Source of the DNA: DATBGO01 sp050011895
Lineage (GTDB): Bacteria > Actinomycetota > Actinomycetes > Streptosporangiales > Streptosporangiaceae
DNA: 32,188 nt
Direction of reading: 5' to 3'
Assembly (NCBI GenBank): GCA_050011895.1
Contig: JBEKIF010000051.1
Coordinates: 1 to 32,188, forward strand
Below, piece after piece: positions 1-7,077 of this stretch (position 1 is its first letter; every line of letters starts with the position of its first letter). The notes under the pieces were generated by a model. The model saw only the letters and a program-made list of their open reading frames with translations. It ran no database searches and was not told the origin of the DNA. The position numbers were made by a program, and so were the translations under genes.

Positions 1-138
1 ATCGGGTATCTCCCCCCGGGCCTGCTCGACGATCTCCGCCGCCGCGGACACCAGATCACCGGTCCGGGCGTCAACCAGACCAACCTCCCACTCCACACCC
101 AGCGTCGGCCGCGGTGATGGCCGGAATTCCACCTCCAT
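1..138 (-). CDS. Carboxylate-amine ligase, GCS2/YbdK family (N-terminal part only)
   Basis: This is the first 46 codons of a gene that runs off the left edge. The visible protein carries the family start pattern SPRPTLGVEWEVGLVD, in which the Gly-Val-Glu-x-Glu segment helps form the ATP/glutamate site of glutamate-cysteine-ligase type 2 enzymes. The same opening is known from mycobacterial YbdK-like proteins. These enzymes join an amine to a carboxylate using ATP and are cytoplasmic; the substrate cannot be told from this fragment. The ATG at 138 has only a distant GAGG upstream. It lies 5 bases after the stop of a short upstream reading frame with a strong ribosome binding site, so translation is probably coupled. 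Family assignment is fairly sure; specificity is unknown. Confidence 0.82.
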   Translation of the reverse strand, partial: MEVEFRPSPRPTLGVEWEVGLVDARTGDLVSAAAEIVEQARGEIPD

Positions 139-143
139 GCCGG

Positions 144-293
144 TCAGGTGGCCTCGTGGCCTGCCACCGCCAGGGCGGCCGGCCCTCCGGTGGTAGCCGC
201 TGCCGGGAAGGCGCCCGTCGTCCCCAGGACCAGCGGCGGCGCAATCCCCCCGCTCGCCAGCAGGGCTCGGCGCATCAGCTTGATCGGACGCAT
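144..293 (-). CDS. 49-aa signal-peptide-like small protein upstream of the GCS2 ligase
   Basis: This short reading frame starts at an ATG preceded by AAGGAGG six bases away, the strongest ribosome binding site in this part of the window. The peptide begins MRPIKLMRRALLASGG: a basic start with paired arginines, then a small-residue hydrophobic stretch (roughly residues 10-28), then Ala/Thr/Gly-rich sequence ending in GHEAT. It resembles a Sec or Tat signal peptide with almost no mature part. The stop lies 5 bases before the ligase ATG, so it could act as a translated leader for the ligase, encode a tiny secreted peptide, or be the remnant of a longer exported protein. I do not recognise a family. 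The strong SD and spacing support translation; function is unknown. Confidence 0.6.
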   Translation of the reverse strand: MRPIKLMRRALLASGGIAPPLVLGTTGAFPAAATTGGPAALAVAGHEAT

Positions 294-312
294 GGTTTCC
301 TCCTTGGCTTAA

Positions 313-333
313 CCGGGCCGCCCTACGGCCCGG
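313..333 (-). terminator. Perfect 8-bp stem-loop between two minus-strand genes
   Basis: The arms CCGGGCCG and CGGCCCGG pair perfectly around a 5-base loop. On the minus strand the hairpin lies about 80 bases after the stop of the membrane-anchored protein and directly before the AAGGAGG site of the 49-aa peptide. It could end the upstream transcript or shape the 5' leader of the peptide/ligase messenger. There is no T-run after it. Confidence 0.45.
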
Positions 334-410
334 CTATCAGCTAGAGCCAGGCACCATTGTCATCCGAACAGCAACTCAGCGCGCGATCCGACGTGCGCCG
401 CCCGGCGCTG

Positions 411-1658
411 CTATCCGACGATCAGCGGAGTCGAGCCCGCCGTGATGACCGCTACTGCCAGCCGGGCGGTGCCGGGCCGCCATGACGCAATCTGCACCTT
501 GGTCGTGAAGCTGAGCTCGGCCACCAGGCTGTCGCCGTCGCCCGGCCAGCCGAAGCCCACCAGGGCATCGCTGCTGACCCACGTTCCTGGCACGATCGTC
601 AGGCGCCCGCTGGCGACAGACGCCACTTCGAGTTCCATCGCCAATGCCCCGCCGTTCCCGCCGGAGCCGAAGCTGACCTGGAGCGCGAGAAAAGCACCGC
701 CGGGGCTGAACGCGCCGTTCGCCGCCGAGCTGCCGGCGGGCAGCCGGGCCACGGTGTCCCGGCCCGTCGCCAGGTCCAGCACCCGTACCAGGCAGCGCGG
801 AGCGCACCCCTGCGTCCAGGCGATCTCGCTCGCGCTCGCCGCGATCACTCCGGTGAAGGTGCGGCTGGCCCGCACGGCGGCCGGGTCCCATAGCGTGTAG
901 GCCGACAGCCCCGGCCGCTGGATCACCGGCGCAAGCAGCAGGCCACGGTCGGTCGCCTGGTCGATCAGGTACCCGGCAGGAAGCCGGAGCGGCGACCGGA
1001 GCGGCACACCGCCCACGCTGACCTCCTGCGCCGTCCCCGCTGCGGTTCTGGTGTCAGCATCCGGCGGGTAGCTGGTCAGCCACAGCGCACCAGCTGTGGC
1101 GGCCGGCGCGACCTCGTCCGCGGTGCCTACCCGGGCCGCCGACCGCGCATGATCGGCCAGGAAGTAGACAGGCAACGGCAGGCCAGCGCAACTGCCGCAG
1201 CCCCGGACGCCTGCGGCGGCAGGCCGGACCGCCCAGCCGCCACCGATGCGGATGAACAGGTAGCCGGACCGCTCCCGCGGCAGCCCGCCGATCGGCTCCA
1301 TCCGGCCGGTGGCCGGCCAGAACCAGGCGGGCTGCTGTCCCGCTACCGGCAGCCGGAGGCTGTCGTCCCTGAGCACCGCCTGACCGATGACCCCGTCGGG
1401 CTCAGCCGGCTGGCCGGCTGGCGCGGCGTAGCCGGAAACCGGCAGCGGTGCCCGGCGTGCGGTGGCTGCCGTCCGGCGATGCGTCGCCTGGGCATCCCGG
1501 TGGCGTTGCACGTACTGGACTGTCAGGACGGTCAGCGCAGCGGCCACGGCGGTGATAACCACCAGGAGGCGCGGCCACCGGCCGGGCCCGCGGTCCGCGC
1601 CCTGGCTGAGGATGTCACGCATAGCCGCACCGCCAACAGCACGCTGATCTCTGAGCAC
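411..1658 (-). CDS. Membrane-anchored extracytoplasmic protein, probably beta-propeller-like (unknown function)
   Basis: A 415-residue protein with a short basic N-terminus, one hydrophobic segment at about residues 31-50, and a long outside part: a type II anchor with no cleavage site that I can see. The outer part repeats short patterns such as LxLPAGYLID, VRVLDLATGRD and GAFSPGGAFLALQ, typical of actinobacterial WD40/TolB-like propellers, though I cannot count blades with confidence. Two Cys pairs (GCGSC and GCAPRC) may form disulphides outside the cell. The start is a GTG with GAGGGG about 8 bases upstream; a later ATG at 1622 has a poorer site. It follows the dehydrogenase at 1746-2636 on the same strand after an 87-base gap. 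No named family is recognised. Confidence 0.65.
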   Translation of the reverse strand: MLRDQRAVGGAAMRDILSQGADRGPGRWPRLLVVITAVAAALTVLTVQYVQRHRDAQATHRRTAATARRAPLPVSGYAAPAGQPAEPDGVIGQAVLRDDSLRLPVAGQQPAWFWPATGRMEPIGGLPRERSGYLFIRIGGGWAVRPAAAGVRGCGSCAGLPLPVYFLADHARSAARVGTADEVAPAATAGALWLTSYPPDADTRTAAGTAQEVSVGGVPLRSPLRLPAGYLIDQATDRGLLLAPVIQRPGLSAYTLWDPAAVRASRTFTGVIAASASEIAWTQGCAPRCLVRVLDLATGRDTVARLPAGSSAANGAFSPGGAFLALQVSFGSGGNGGALAMELEVASVASGRLTIVPGTWVSSDALVGFGWPGDGDSLVAELSFTTKVQIASWRPGTARLAVAVITAGSTPLIVG

Positions 1659-1745
1659 GACGATACCCCTCGCAGGCGATACTCCCGGTCAGCTATCCGG
1701 CCACCGTGGGCAAGAGATGCCCGGCTAGCGGCGCCTGCGGCCAGG

Positions 1746-2636
1746 TCATGCGGGCTTCCCGCCGGGGAGGGCGGACTCGCCGGAAACCTGGTCGTGGACG
1801 CTGGCGATGTCCAGCTCTCCCCAGCCGTCAGCGAACGCCTTGTCGAAGACCGCCTTGGCCGAGGCGAAAACCGGGGCGCGCAGGTCGGCGTCCGCGGCGA
1901 ACTTCTCGACTTGCTGGAGAATGGCGTGCAAGGTGTCGATCGGGCCGGGTGCCGGTGACCAGGCCCGCTGCCGCATGGTCGGGCCACGCTGCTGCCATAT
2001 CGCCGACGCTGCGATCGAGTTGTCGAGGGTGTGCTGGACGAGTTCGAGGTCGATTCCGCTGCGGCGGGCCAGCACCACGGCCTCGGCGGCGGCCACCGTG
2101 TGCACGGCCAGCAGCATGCTCGAGATGTACTTCAGGCGCGCGCCGGTCCCGAACGCCCCCGTGTAGACCCACGGGCCCGAGATAGCGTCAAGCACCGGCC
2201 GGACCGCGTCGATGCTGGCCGGGTCGCCAGAGGCGAACGTGGTCGCTAGCCGCGGGCCGACCATGCCGGGGCTTCCGCTGATGGGACAGTCCAGCATGTC
2301 ACCACCGCGGTCGCGGACCGCGTCCCGGATCCGGCCCTTGTGCTCGACGTCGACGGTGCTCATCTCGATGTGCACGGTGCCTGGCCGCAGCGTCGTGAGC
2401 GTGCCCGCGCTGCCGCAGACGACCTCCTCGAGAGCGAAGGCGTCCGGCAGAACCGAAAGCAGGACGTCGGCCCGCTCAGCCACTTCGGCCGGCGAGGCAG
2501 CGACTGTCCCGCCGGCCGCGACCAGGTCGGGTGAGCCTGTCCGCCGGTAGCCGATGATCTCGAAGCCCCGCTCAGCAAGGTTATGGGCGATCGGCAGGCC
2601 CATCTTGCCCAGGCCGATCATTCCGACTCGGTACAT
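1746..2636 (-). CDS. 3-hydroxyisobutyrate dehydrogenase / beta-hydroxyacid dehydrogenase family enzyme
   Basis: A 296-residue NAD(P)-dependent oxidoreductase of normal family length. The Rossmann motif GMIGLGKMGLPIA is at the N-terminus, followed by the substrate motif DCPISGSPGMVGPRLAT near residue 120 and the catalytic-lysine region GTGARLKYISSML near residue 170. Most members have K-x-x-N after that lysine; here the Asn is Ser. Family members oxidise 3-hydroxy acids or reduce semialdehydes in the cytoplasm; the substrate cannot be named. I chose the ATG at 2636 because AGGAGG lies 5 bases upstream; a GTG 6 bases earlier would overlap that site. It lies 43 bases after the dehydrogenase-like gene 2680-3795, so the two may be one operon. 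Confidence 0.85.
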   Translation of the reverse strand: MYRVGMIGLGKMGLPIAHNLAERGFEIIGYRRTGSPDLVAAGGTVAASPAEVAERADVLLSVLPDAFALEEVVCGSAGTLTTLRPGTVHIEMSTVDVEHKGRIRDAVRDRGGDMLDCPISGSPGMVGPRLATTFASGDPASIDAVRPVLDAISGPWVYTGAFGTGARLKYISSMLLAVHTVAAAEAVVLARRSGIDLELVQHTLDNSIAASAIWQQRGPTMRQRAWSPAPGPIDTLHAILQQVEKFAADADLRAPVFASAKAVFDKAFADGWGELDIASVHDQVSGESALPGGKPA

Positions 2637-2679
2637 AGCCACCTCCTGAAGTCATGCAGCCGGTCAGTGCCAGTCGTAG

Positions 2680-3795
2680 CTACCGGTGCCCGGCGGCGAA
2701 CGGCGCGGCGGGCGGTTCGCCCCACCAGCCGCGCAGGAAGCCCGCCGCGCGTTCGCAGGCCCCGGCGAGCGGCCCGCCCGGGTGATCAAGTGCCTCGCGA
2801 ATGAGAGCCGCGATCCGGTCTCCAGCCTCGGCGAGGACCTGTTCGGGCAGGGCCTGGCGGGCGGACCGGTAGCCGATCACCGCGCCCGCATTGCATACGA
2901 AGTCGGGCAGCGCCGCAATCCCCCGCTGGTGCGCGACCTCGGCTCCGGCCCTGGTGTAGGGGACGTTGGCGGCAGGCGCGATGACCTGAACCCGGGGCGA
3001 GAGCGCCTGCGCAGTCCGGCGGCCGATCACCCCCGGCCGGCTGCCAGGCACGATGACATCGGCGGCCACCGCGAACAGCTGAGCTGGCGGATCCACTGGC
3101 AGGCCATAGTGAGCAACGCATTCGTCGCCGTGCGCCCAGCGCAGCCCGAGCAGCCGTCCAACGTCGAGCCCCGAGCTGTCAGTAATACATCCGGCGACGG
3201 TCGAGACAGCCACGACCCGGCCGCCGCGGTGGTTAACCGCCCTGGCCACCCCGCCGCCCACCTTGCCGAATCCCTCGATTGCGACCAAGCGGCCCGCCCA
3301 GCCACCGCCCGACCGTGCCTGCAAGGCCGTTTCCGCGGCCACCGCTACGCCGAAACCGGTGAGGACATCCTCGAACGGCACCCCGCCGACGGCGGCGCCG
3401 ACGGCAGCGGGCGCGGCGCGGCGCTCGCGCAACGGCGCGAAGTCATCCTCGAACGTGCCCATGTCCGGTCCGGTGAGAAACCGGCCGGCATCCGTCAGCG
3501 GCCGGATCTCGGCGCAGTAGCTGGCCATCCGCCGGGCCCTGGCGACATGGTCAGCCGGGTCGCCTAGCACCCCGGCCTTCGCCCCGCCGATCTGTTCGCC
3601 GAGCGCCGCGAACTGATACGTCATGGCCCTGGCCAGCAGTGCCACTTCGGCCCTGGTGACATCCGGCGCCAGCCGCGTTCCCCCGGCCGAAACGGGAGCG
3701 CCGGGCAGGTCGAACACGACGAACCCGGGCACCGAGCTCAGCTCGATGATCTCCGGCTCGCGAGGACTTTGTCCGGCATCCTGCTCGCCTCGCAT
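2680..3795 (-). CDS. Divergent Glu/Leu/Phe/Val dehydrogenase-family protein
   Basis: A 371-residue protein with the two-domain layout of amino-acid dehydrogenases. The N-terminal domain has IGGAKAGV (catalytic-type Lys73) and GPDMGT (Asp111), and the C-terminal Rossmann domain has EGFGKVGGGVA near residue 175, then APAANVP. The family interconverts amino acids and 2-oxo acids with NAD(P). The motif usually written MTYK-N/W has become MTYQ here (Gln61), so the lysine that holds the substrate carboxylate is missing while the catalytic lysine remains. The substrate may therefore differ from usual amino acids, or activity may be low. The start ATG has CGGAG upstream. Fold assignment is good; function is uncertain. 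Confidence 0.75.
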   Translation of the reverse strand: MRGEQDAGQSPREPEIIELSSVPGFVVFDLPGAPVSAGGTRLAPDVTRAEVALLARAMTYQFAALGEQIGGAKAGVLGDPADHVARARRMASYCAEIRPLTDAGRFLTGPDMGTFEDDFAPLRERRAAPAAVGAAVGGVPFEDVLTGFGVAVAAETALQARSGGGWAGRLVAIEGFGKVGGGVARAVNHRGGRVVAVSTVAGCITDSSGLDVGRLLGLRWAHGDECVAHYGLPVDPPAQLFAVAADVIVPGSRPGVIGRRTAQALSPRVQVIAPAANVPYTRAGAEVAHQRGIAALPDFVCNAGAVIGYRSARQALPEQVLAEAGDRIAALIREALDHPGGPLAGACERAAGFLRGWWGEPPAAPFAAGHR

Positions 3796-3875
3796 GGCAT
3801 CTCCGATATTCGTGATTATGGGCCGCTGACAGCAAAGTCTGCCGTAGTCAGCGCCATATCAGCGCAGCCAGGTGT

Positions 3876-3892
3876 GCTGGTGCCGCACCAGC
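3876..3892. promoter_or_regulatory. 17-bp perfect palindrome in a divergent intergenic region
   Basis: GCTGGTGC-C-GCACCAGC is a perfect inverted repeat with a one-base centre. It sits between the divergent dehydrogenase-like gene (start 3795) and the DUF5996 gene (start 3989), which suits a dimeric repressor site. No regulator gene is adjacent. Confidence 0.35.
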
Positions 3893-3953
3893 GTGGTGGC
3901 CCCAGCGCCCGGCCGGCTGCGACCGGGCTTGTCAGTGACGACGGACGGGCGGC

Positions 3954-3982
3954 TTGAGCACCTGCCGCTGACCGGCTAGCGT
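3954..3982 (+). promoter_or_regulatory. Sigma-A-type promoter placed for leaderless transcription of the DUF5996 gene
   Basis: TTGAGC (3954-3959) and TAGCGT (3977-3982) are 17 bases apart. The ATG follows the -10 box after only six bases, so transcription would start at or next to the start codon. No ribosome binding site precedes the ATG, in line with a leaderless messenger, which is common in actinobacteria. Confidence 0.6.
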
Positions 3983-3988
3983 GCGGTC

Positions 3989-4909
3989 ATGTCCCGGGAC
4001 TGGCCAGCGAGTTCGTACGAGCAGTGGCGCGCGACCTGCGACACGTTGCACGCGCACTCCCAGGTCCTCGGCAAGCTGGCGGCCCGGCTAGCTCCACCCG
4101 AGCCGCAACTGCAGCATTCGGCCTTGCGGCTGACCGCACGCGGGTGGGAGACGGCCCCGCTGCCTGCGCCCGACGGCTCGGGATCCCTGGTCGTGGTGCT
4201 GGACTTGCGATGCCACGAAGCGGTCGTCGAGCATAGCGGCGGCCGGGTTGAGCGGGTTCCGCTCACCCCGGACCGGGCGGTCGCGGAGGTGACGCGAGAG
4301 GTGCTGGCAGCGGTGCGCGACGTGGGCGGCGCCGTGGAGATCGACCCGGCACCGCAAGAGGTGCCGTGGAGCCTGCCGCTGGACGAGGACTACGAGCACG
4401 CCCGCTATGACAGCGCCCACGTACGTGACTACTTCACCGCCGCGACCCGGGCGGCGCTGGTTCTCGCGACATTCCGGGCGCCCTACCGCGGCCGGTCGAC
4501 GCCAGTCAACGCGTGGTGGGGCTCCTTCGACCTGGCAGTGAACCTTTTCTCAGGCTCGCCCGCTGAGCCGCCCGCTGATGATTTCATCATGCGCAATGCC
4601 ATGAACGCGCAAGAGGTCGCCGTCGGCTGGTGGCCGGGTGATCCGCGCCATCCCGCCGCGGCCTTCTACGCTTATGCGCACCCGGCACCCGAGGGCTTCG
4701 GGCGCGCTGCGCTCTCTCCCGAAGGCGCGTACTGGGACGCCGCGCTCGGCGAGTACATCCTCGACTGGGACGAGGTCCGCGCGAGCCCTGATCCGCACGC
4801 CACGGCCCTGGAGTTCGCCCGTTCCGCGTTCCGGCATGCGTGCGCAGTGTGCGCATGGGACCCAGGGCTAGCCGCCAGCGCCGACGGGATACCGCCGCCT
4901 GTCACGTGA
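3989..4909 (+). CDS. DUF5996 family protein
   Basis: A 306-residue soluble protein without signal peptide or membrane segment. Its opening, W-x-x-T-C-D-T-L-H-x-H-S-Q-V-L-G-K at about residues 13-29, and the later NAWWGSFDLAVNLFSG and GWWPGDPRHPAAAFYAYAHP stretches match what I know of the DUF5996 family, which is conserved but without known function. The length is normal for the family and nothing looks broken. The ATG has no SD but a promoter lies directly before it, so translation is probably leaderless. The gene stands alone, divergent from the dehydrogenase-like pair and convergent with the threonine aldolase gene. Confidence 0.75.
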   Translation: MSRDWPASSYEQWRATCDTLHAHSQVLGKLAARLAPPEPQLQHSALRLTARGWETAPLPAPDGSGSLVVVLDLRCHEAVVEHSGGRVERVPLTPDRAVAEVTREVLAAVRDVGGAVEIDPAPQEVPWSLPLDEDYEHARYDSAHVRDYFTAATRAALVLATFRAPYRGRSTPVNAWWGSFDLAVNLFSGSPAEPPADDFIMRNAMNAQEVAVGWWPGDPRHPAAAFYAYAHPAPEGFGRAALSPEGAYWDAALGEYILDWDEVRASPDPHATALEFARSAFRHACAVCAWDPGLAASADGIPPPVT

Positions 4910-4966
4910 AATACCTGAGTGCTGCCCTGATCCTGACGTCGGATTGTCCGGGATGCAGCCCGTCTG

Positions 4967-6031
4967 CTACCCGGGCGCGGCCTCTTGGTAAACGGCCCGA
5001 ACGAAATCCTCGACATCCTGCTCCGTGGTGTCGAAGCTCATCATCAGCCGCACCAGGCCGACTGCCGGGCCGCTGATCTGGAGCGGGAACCGCCCGCGCA
5101 GCCGGTCCACTACGGCAGGCGGCATGGCGGCGAACACTGCGTTGGCGTCAACCTCGTGCAGGATCTCGACGCCGGCGGCCGACCGCAGTCCGGCTTCCAT
5201 CAGGCGCGCCATCCTGTTGCCATGAGAGGCAATCCGCCACCACAGGTCATCGCCGAGCAGCGCCTCGAACTGGGCCGAGATGAACCGCATCTTCGAGGCG
5301 AGCTGGGTGGTCGACTTTCGCGCGAACTCCGCGCCAGGCACCGCCGCCGGGTTCAGGATCACGACTGCCTCACCCAGCATCAGCCCGATCTTCGTACCTC
5401 CGAACGAGACCACGTCGACCCCCACATCGGTCGTGATGGCCCGGAGCCGCAGGTCGAGCGCGGCGGCGGCATTGCACAGCCGCGCACCGTCCATATGCAC
5501 CAGCAGGCCGCGCTCATGCGCAGCAGCGCACAGCCGCGCCAGTTCGTCCACGGAGTAGACGACACCCCATTCAGTGGGCTGCGTCAGTGACACGACCTCT
5601 GGCTGCGCCCCGTGAACGTCGCCCGCTGCCTCGGCGAAAGCAGCGATCTGCTCAGGCCGGAGTTTGCCGCCCGGCGCGGGAACCGCATCCAGCTTCAGCC
5701 CCGCTAGCTGCTCGGGCGCACCGCCCTCGTCGGTGTTGATATGGGCATCGGCCGAGCAGAGCACGGCACCCCAGCGGCCGGTCATCGCCCGCAGCGCGAC
5801 CACGTTGGCCCCCGTTCCGGTCAGGACCGGATACCCGAGAGCCGTGCCGCCGAAATGACGCCGGAATATCTTCTGGAGCCGCTGCGTGACTTCGTCGTCG
5901 CCATAGCTCGGCTGATGACCTGCGTTCGCACCGGCGATCGCAGCCAGCACCTCCGGGTGGATGCCGGAGCAGTTGTCGCTGACGAAGCCGCGCGTCCCGG
6001 CGGCTGCGCCGGCCGGCGCACCGCGATCCAT
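4967..6031 (-). CDS. Low-specificity threonine aldolase / beta-eliminating lyase family
   Basis: A 354-residue PLP enzyme of fold type I. It begins with the family opening SDNCSGIHPEV, followed by the PLP-phosphate region TGTGAN, the cofactor aspartate in VHMDGARLCN (Asp181) and the Schiff-base lysine in SFGGTKIG (Lys214). Members split L-threonine or L-allo-threonine into glycine and acetaldehyde; related enzymes act on other beta-hydroxy amino acids. All key residues are present and the length is normal, so it should be active. The ATG at 6031 has only a weak GGGA-type site. It faces the DUF5996 gene and follows the oxidoreductase at 6151-6990 on the same strand, separated by a hairpin. Confidence 0.85.
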   Translation of the reverse strand: MDRGAPAGAAAGTRGFVSDNCSGIHPEVLAAIAGANAGHQPSYGDDEVTQRLQKIFRRHFGGTALGYPVLTGTGANVVALRAMTGRWGAVLCSADAHINTDEGGAPEQLAGLKLDAVPAPGGKLRPEQIAAFAEAAGDVHGAQPEVVSLTQPTEWGVVYSVDELARLCAAAHERGLLVHMDGARLCNAAAALDLRLRAITTDVGVDVVSFGGTKIGLMLGEAVVILNPAAVPGAEFARKSTTQLASKMRFISAQFEALLGDDLWWRIASHGNRMARLMEAGLRSAAGVEILHEVDANAVFAAMPPAVVDRLRGRFPLQISGPAVGLVRLMMSFDTTEQDVEDFVRAVYQEAAPG

Positions 6032-6105
6032 CTAGGTCCCGAGCCCTTTCGCTGCGCTCGCGGCCCACCCCCGGGAGGTGCCACTCGCTGCGGCTGTCAG
6101 CTGCC

Positions 6106-6126
6106 CGGTCACGGTATCGGTGACCG
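6106..6126 (-). terminator. Stem-loop after the LLM oxidoreductase gene
   Basis: CGGTCAC and GTGACCG form a perfect 7-bp stem around a 7-base loop, beginning 25 bases after the stop codon of the minus-strand gene at 6151-6990. This suits a transcript end without a T-run. An operator role for the next gene, whose start is at 6031, is also possible. Confidence 0.45.
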
Positions 6127-6150
6127 TGCCGATCGGCTGCCTGGCGGCGC

Positions 6151-6990
6151 TCACAGCCCGGCTACCGCCGCGACGGCGGCCTCGATCGCCCGGGCGGGGC
6201 CGTCGGGAGTCGGGGGCGCGAGGCACACGAGCCGGTGGACGCCGGCCTCCGCGTACGCTTCGGCCTGCCCCGGGGTCAGCCGGCCGCCCGGCGTCACGCT
6301 GATCTCAAGCTCACCGAGCCCTGCGGGCCGCTCGATTTGGGCCGCAGCGGCGCGAAGGCCCGTGAGCGAGGCGGCAACGTCACCCGGCGTGAGCCAGTAC
6401 CCGTACCAGCCGTGCGCGCGCGCGACCGCCCGGCGATAGGCCGGCCGGCTGTGGCCCCCCACCACTAGCGGGATCGGCTGCTGGAGCGGGCGGGGCCAGG
6501 CATCGATGCCGGCGAAATCGGTGAAACGCCCGTGGTACTCGGGGTGCTCGTCATACCACAGCGCCTGCATCGCATCGAGGTGCTCGTCCGTCACCGCACC
6601 GCGCTCCGCGAAGTTGGCGCCGAGCGCACGGAACTCCGCTTCGAGGTAGCCCGCGCCGACACCGAGCATGACCCGGCCGCCCGACAGCACGTCGAGCGTC
6701 GCTACCTGCTTGGCCAGCACGACAGGATTGCGCTGGGGCAGGATCACTATCCCGGTCGCCAGCCGGATGGTCGCCGTATGGGCTGCCGCCCATGTCAGCG
6801 CGAGCACCGAGTCGAGCGCCGGGTCCTGCGGGCTCATCGGCGACGGCGGCACCTGCGGGTCTGGCAGCACGATGTGCTCGCCCGCCCATACCGAGTCAAA
6901 GCCGGCCGCTTCGGCCGCGCGTGCCGCCGCGGCCAGGCCATCGGGCCCGCTCATCACGCCCATGTTGACGTGGACGAGTCCGAGGAGCAT
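6151..6990 (-). CDS. LLM-class F420-dependent oxidoreductase
   Basis: A 279-residue member of the bacterial luciferase-like (LLM) family, a TIM barrel. Typical signatures are AAEAAGFDSVWAGEHIVLP near the start, ATGIVILPQRNPVVLAKQ in the middle, and VMLGVGAGYLEAEFRALG followed by PIPLVVGGHSRPA. Actinobacterial members of this type use coenzyme F420 for hydride transfer to varied substrates; the substrate here is unknown. I placed the start at the ATG at 6990, with GGGTGGG just upstream, rather than a GTG nine bases earlier with no such site. It lies downstream of nadC on the same strand but is separated from it by a hairpin, so it is likely its own unit. Confidence 0.82.
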   Translation of the reverse strand: MLLGLVHVNMGVMSGPDGLAAAARAAEAAGFDSVWAGEHIVLPDPQVPPSPMSPQDPALDSVLALTWAAAHTATIRLATGIVILPQRNPVVLAKQVATLDVLSGGRVMLGVGAGYLEAEFRALGANFAERGAVTDEHLDAMQALWYDEHPEYHGRFTDFAGIDAWPRPLQQPIPLVVGGHSRPAYRRAVARAHGWYGYWLTPGDVAASLTGLRAAAAQIERPAGLGELEISVTPGGRLTPGQAEAYAEAGVHRLVCLAPPTPDGPARAIEAAVAAVAGL

Positions 6991-7048
6991 GCCGCCCACC
7001 CTGTCACACCGGTGAGATAGCAGCGCAACGGGCGCCGGCGGGCCACCC

Positions 7049-7069
7049 GGCGGCCACCTGTGGCCTGCC
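7049..7069 (-). terminator. Stem-loop after nadC
   Basis: GGCCAC and GTGGCC pair around two bases, and the stem extends with GGC/GCC past a one-base bulge. It starts 9 bases after the nadC stop on the minus strand, a good place for the end of the nadABC transcript. No T-run follows. Confidence 0.45.
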
Positions 7070-7077
7070 GGTGACCT

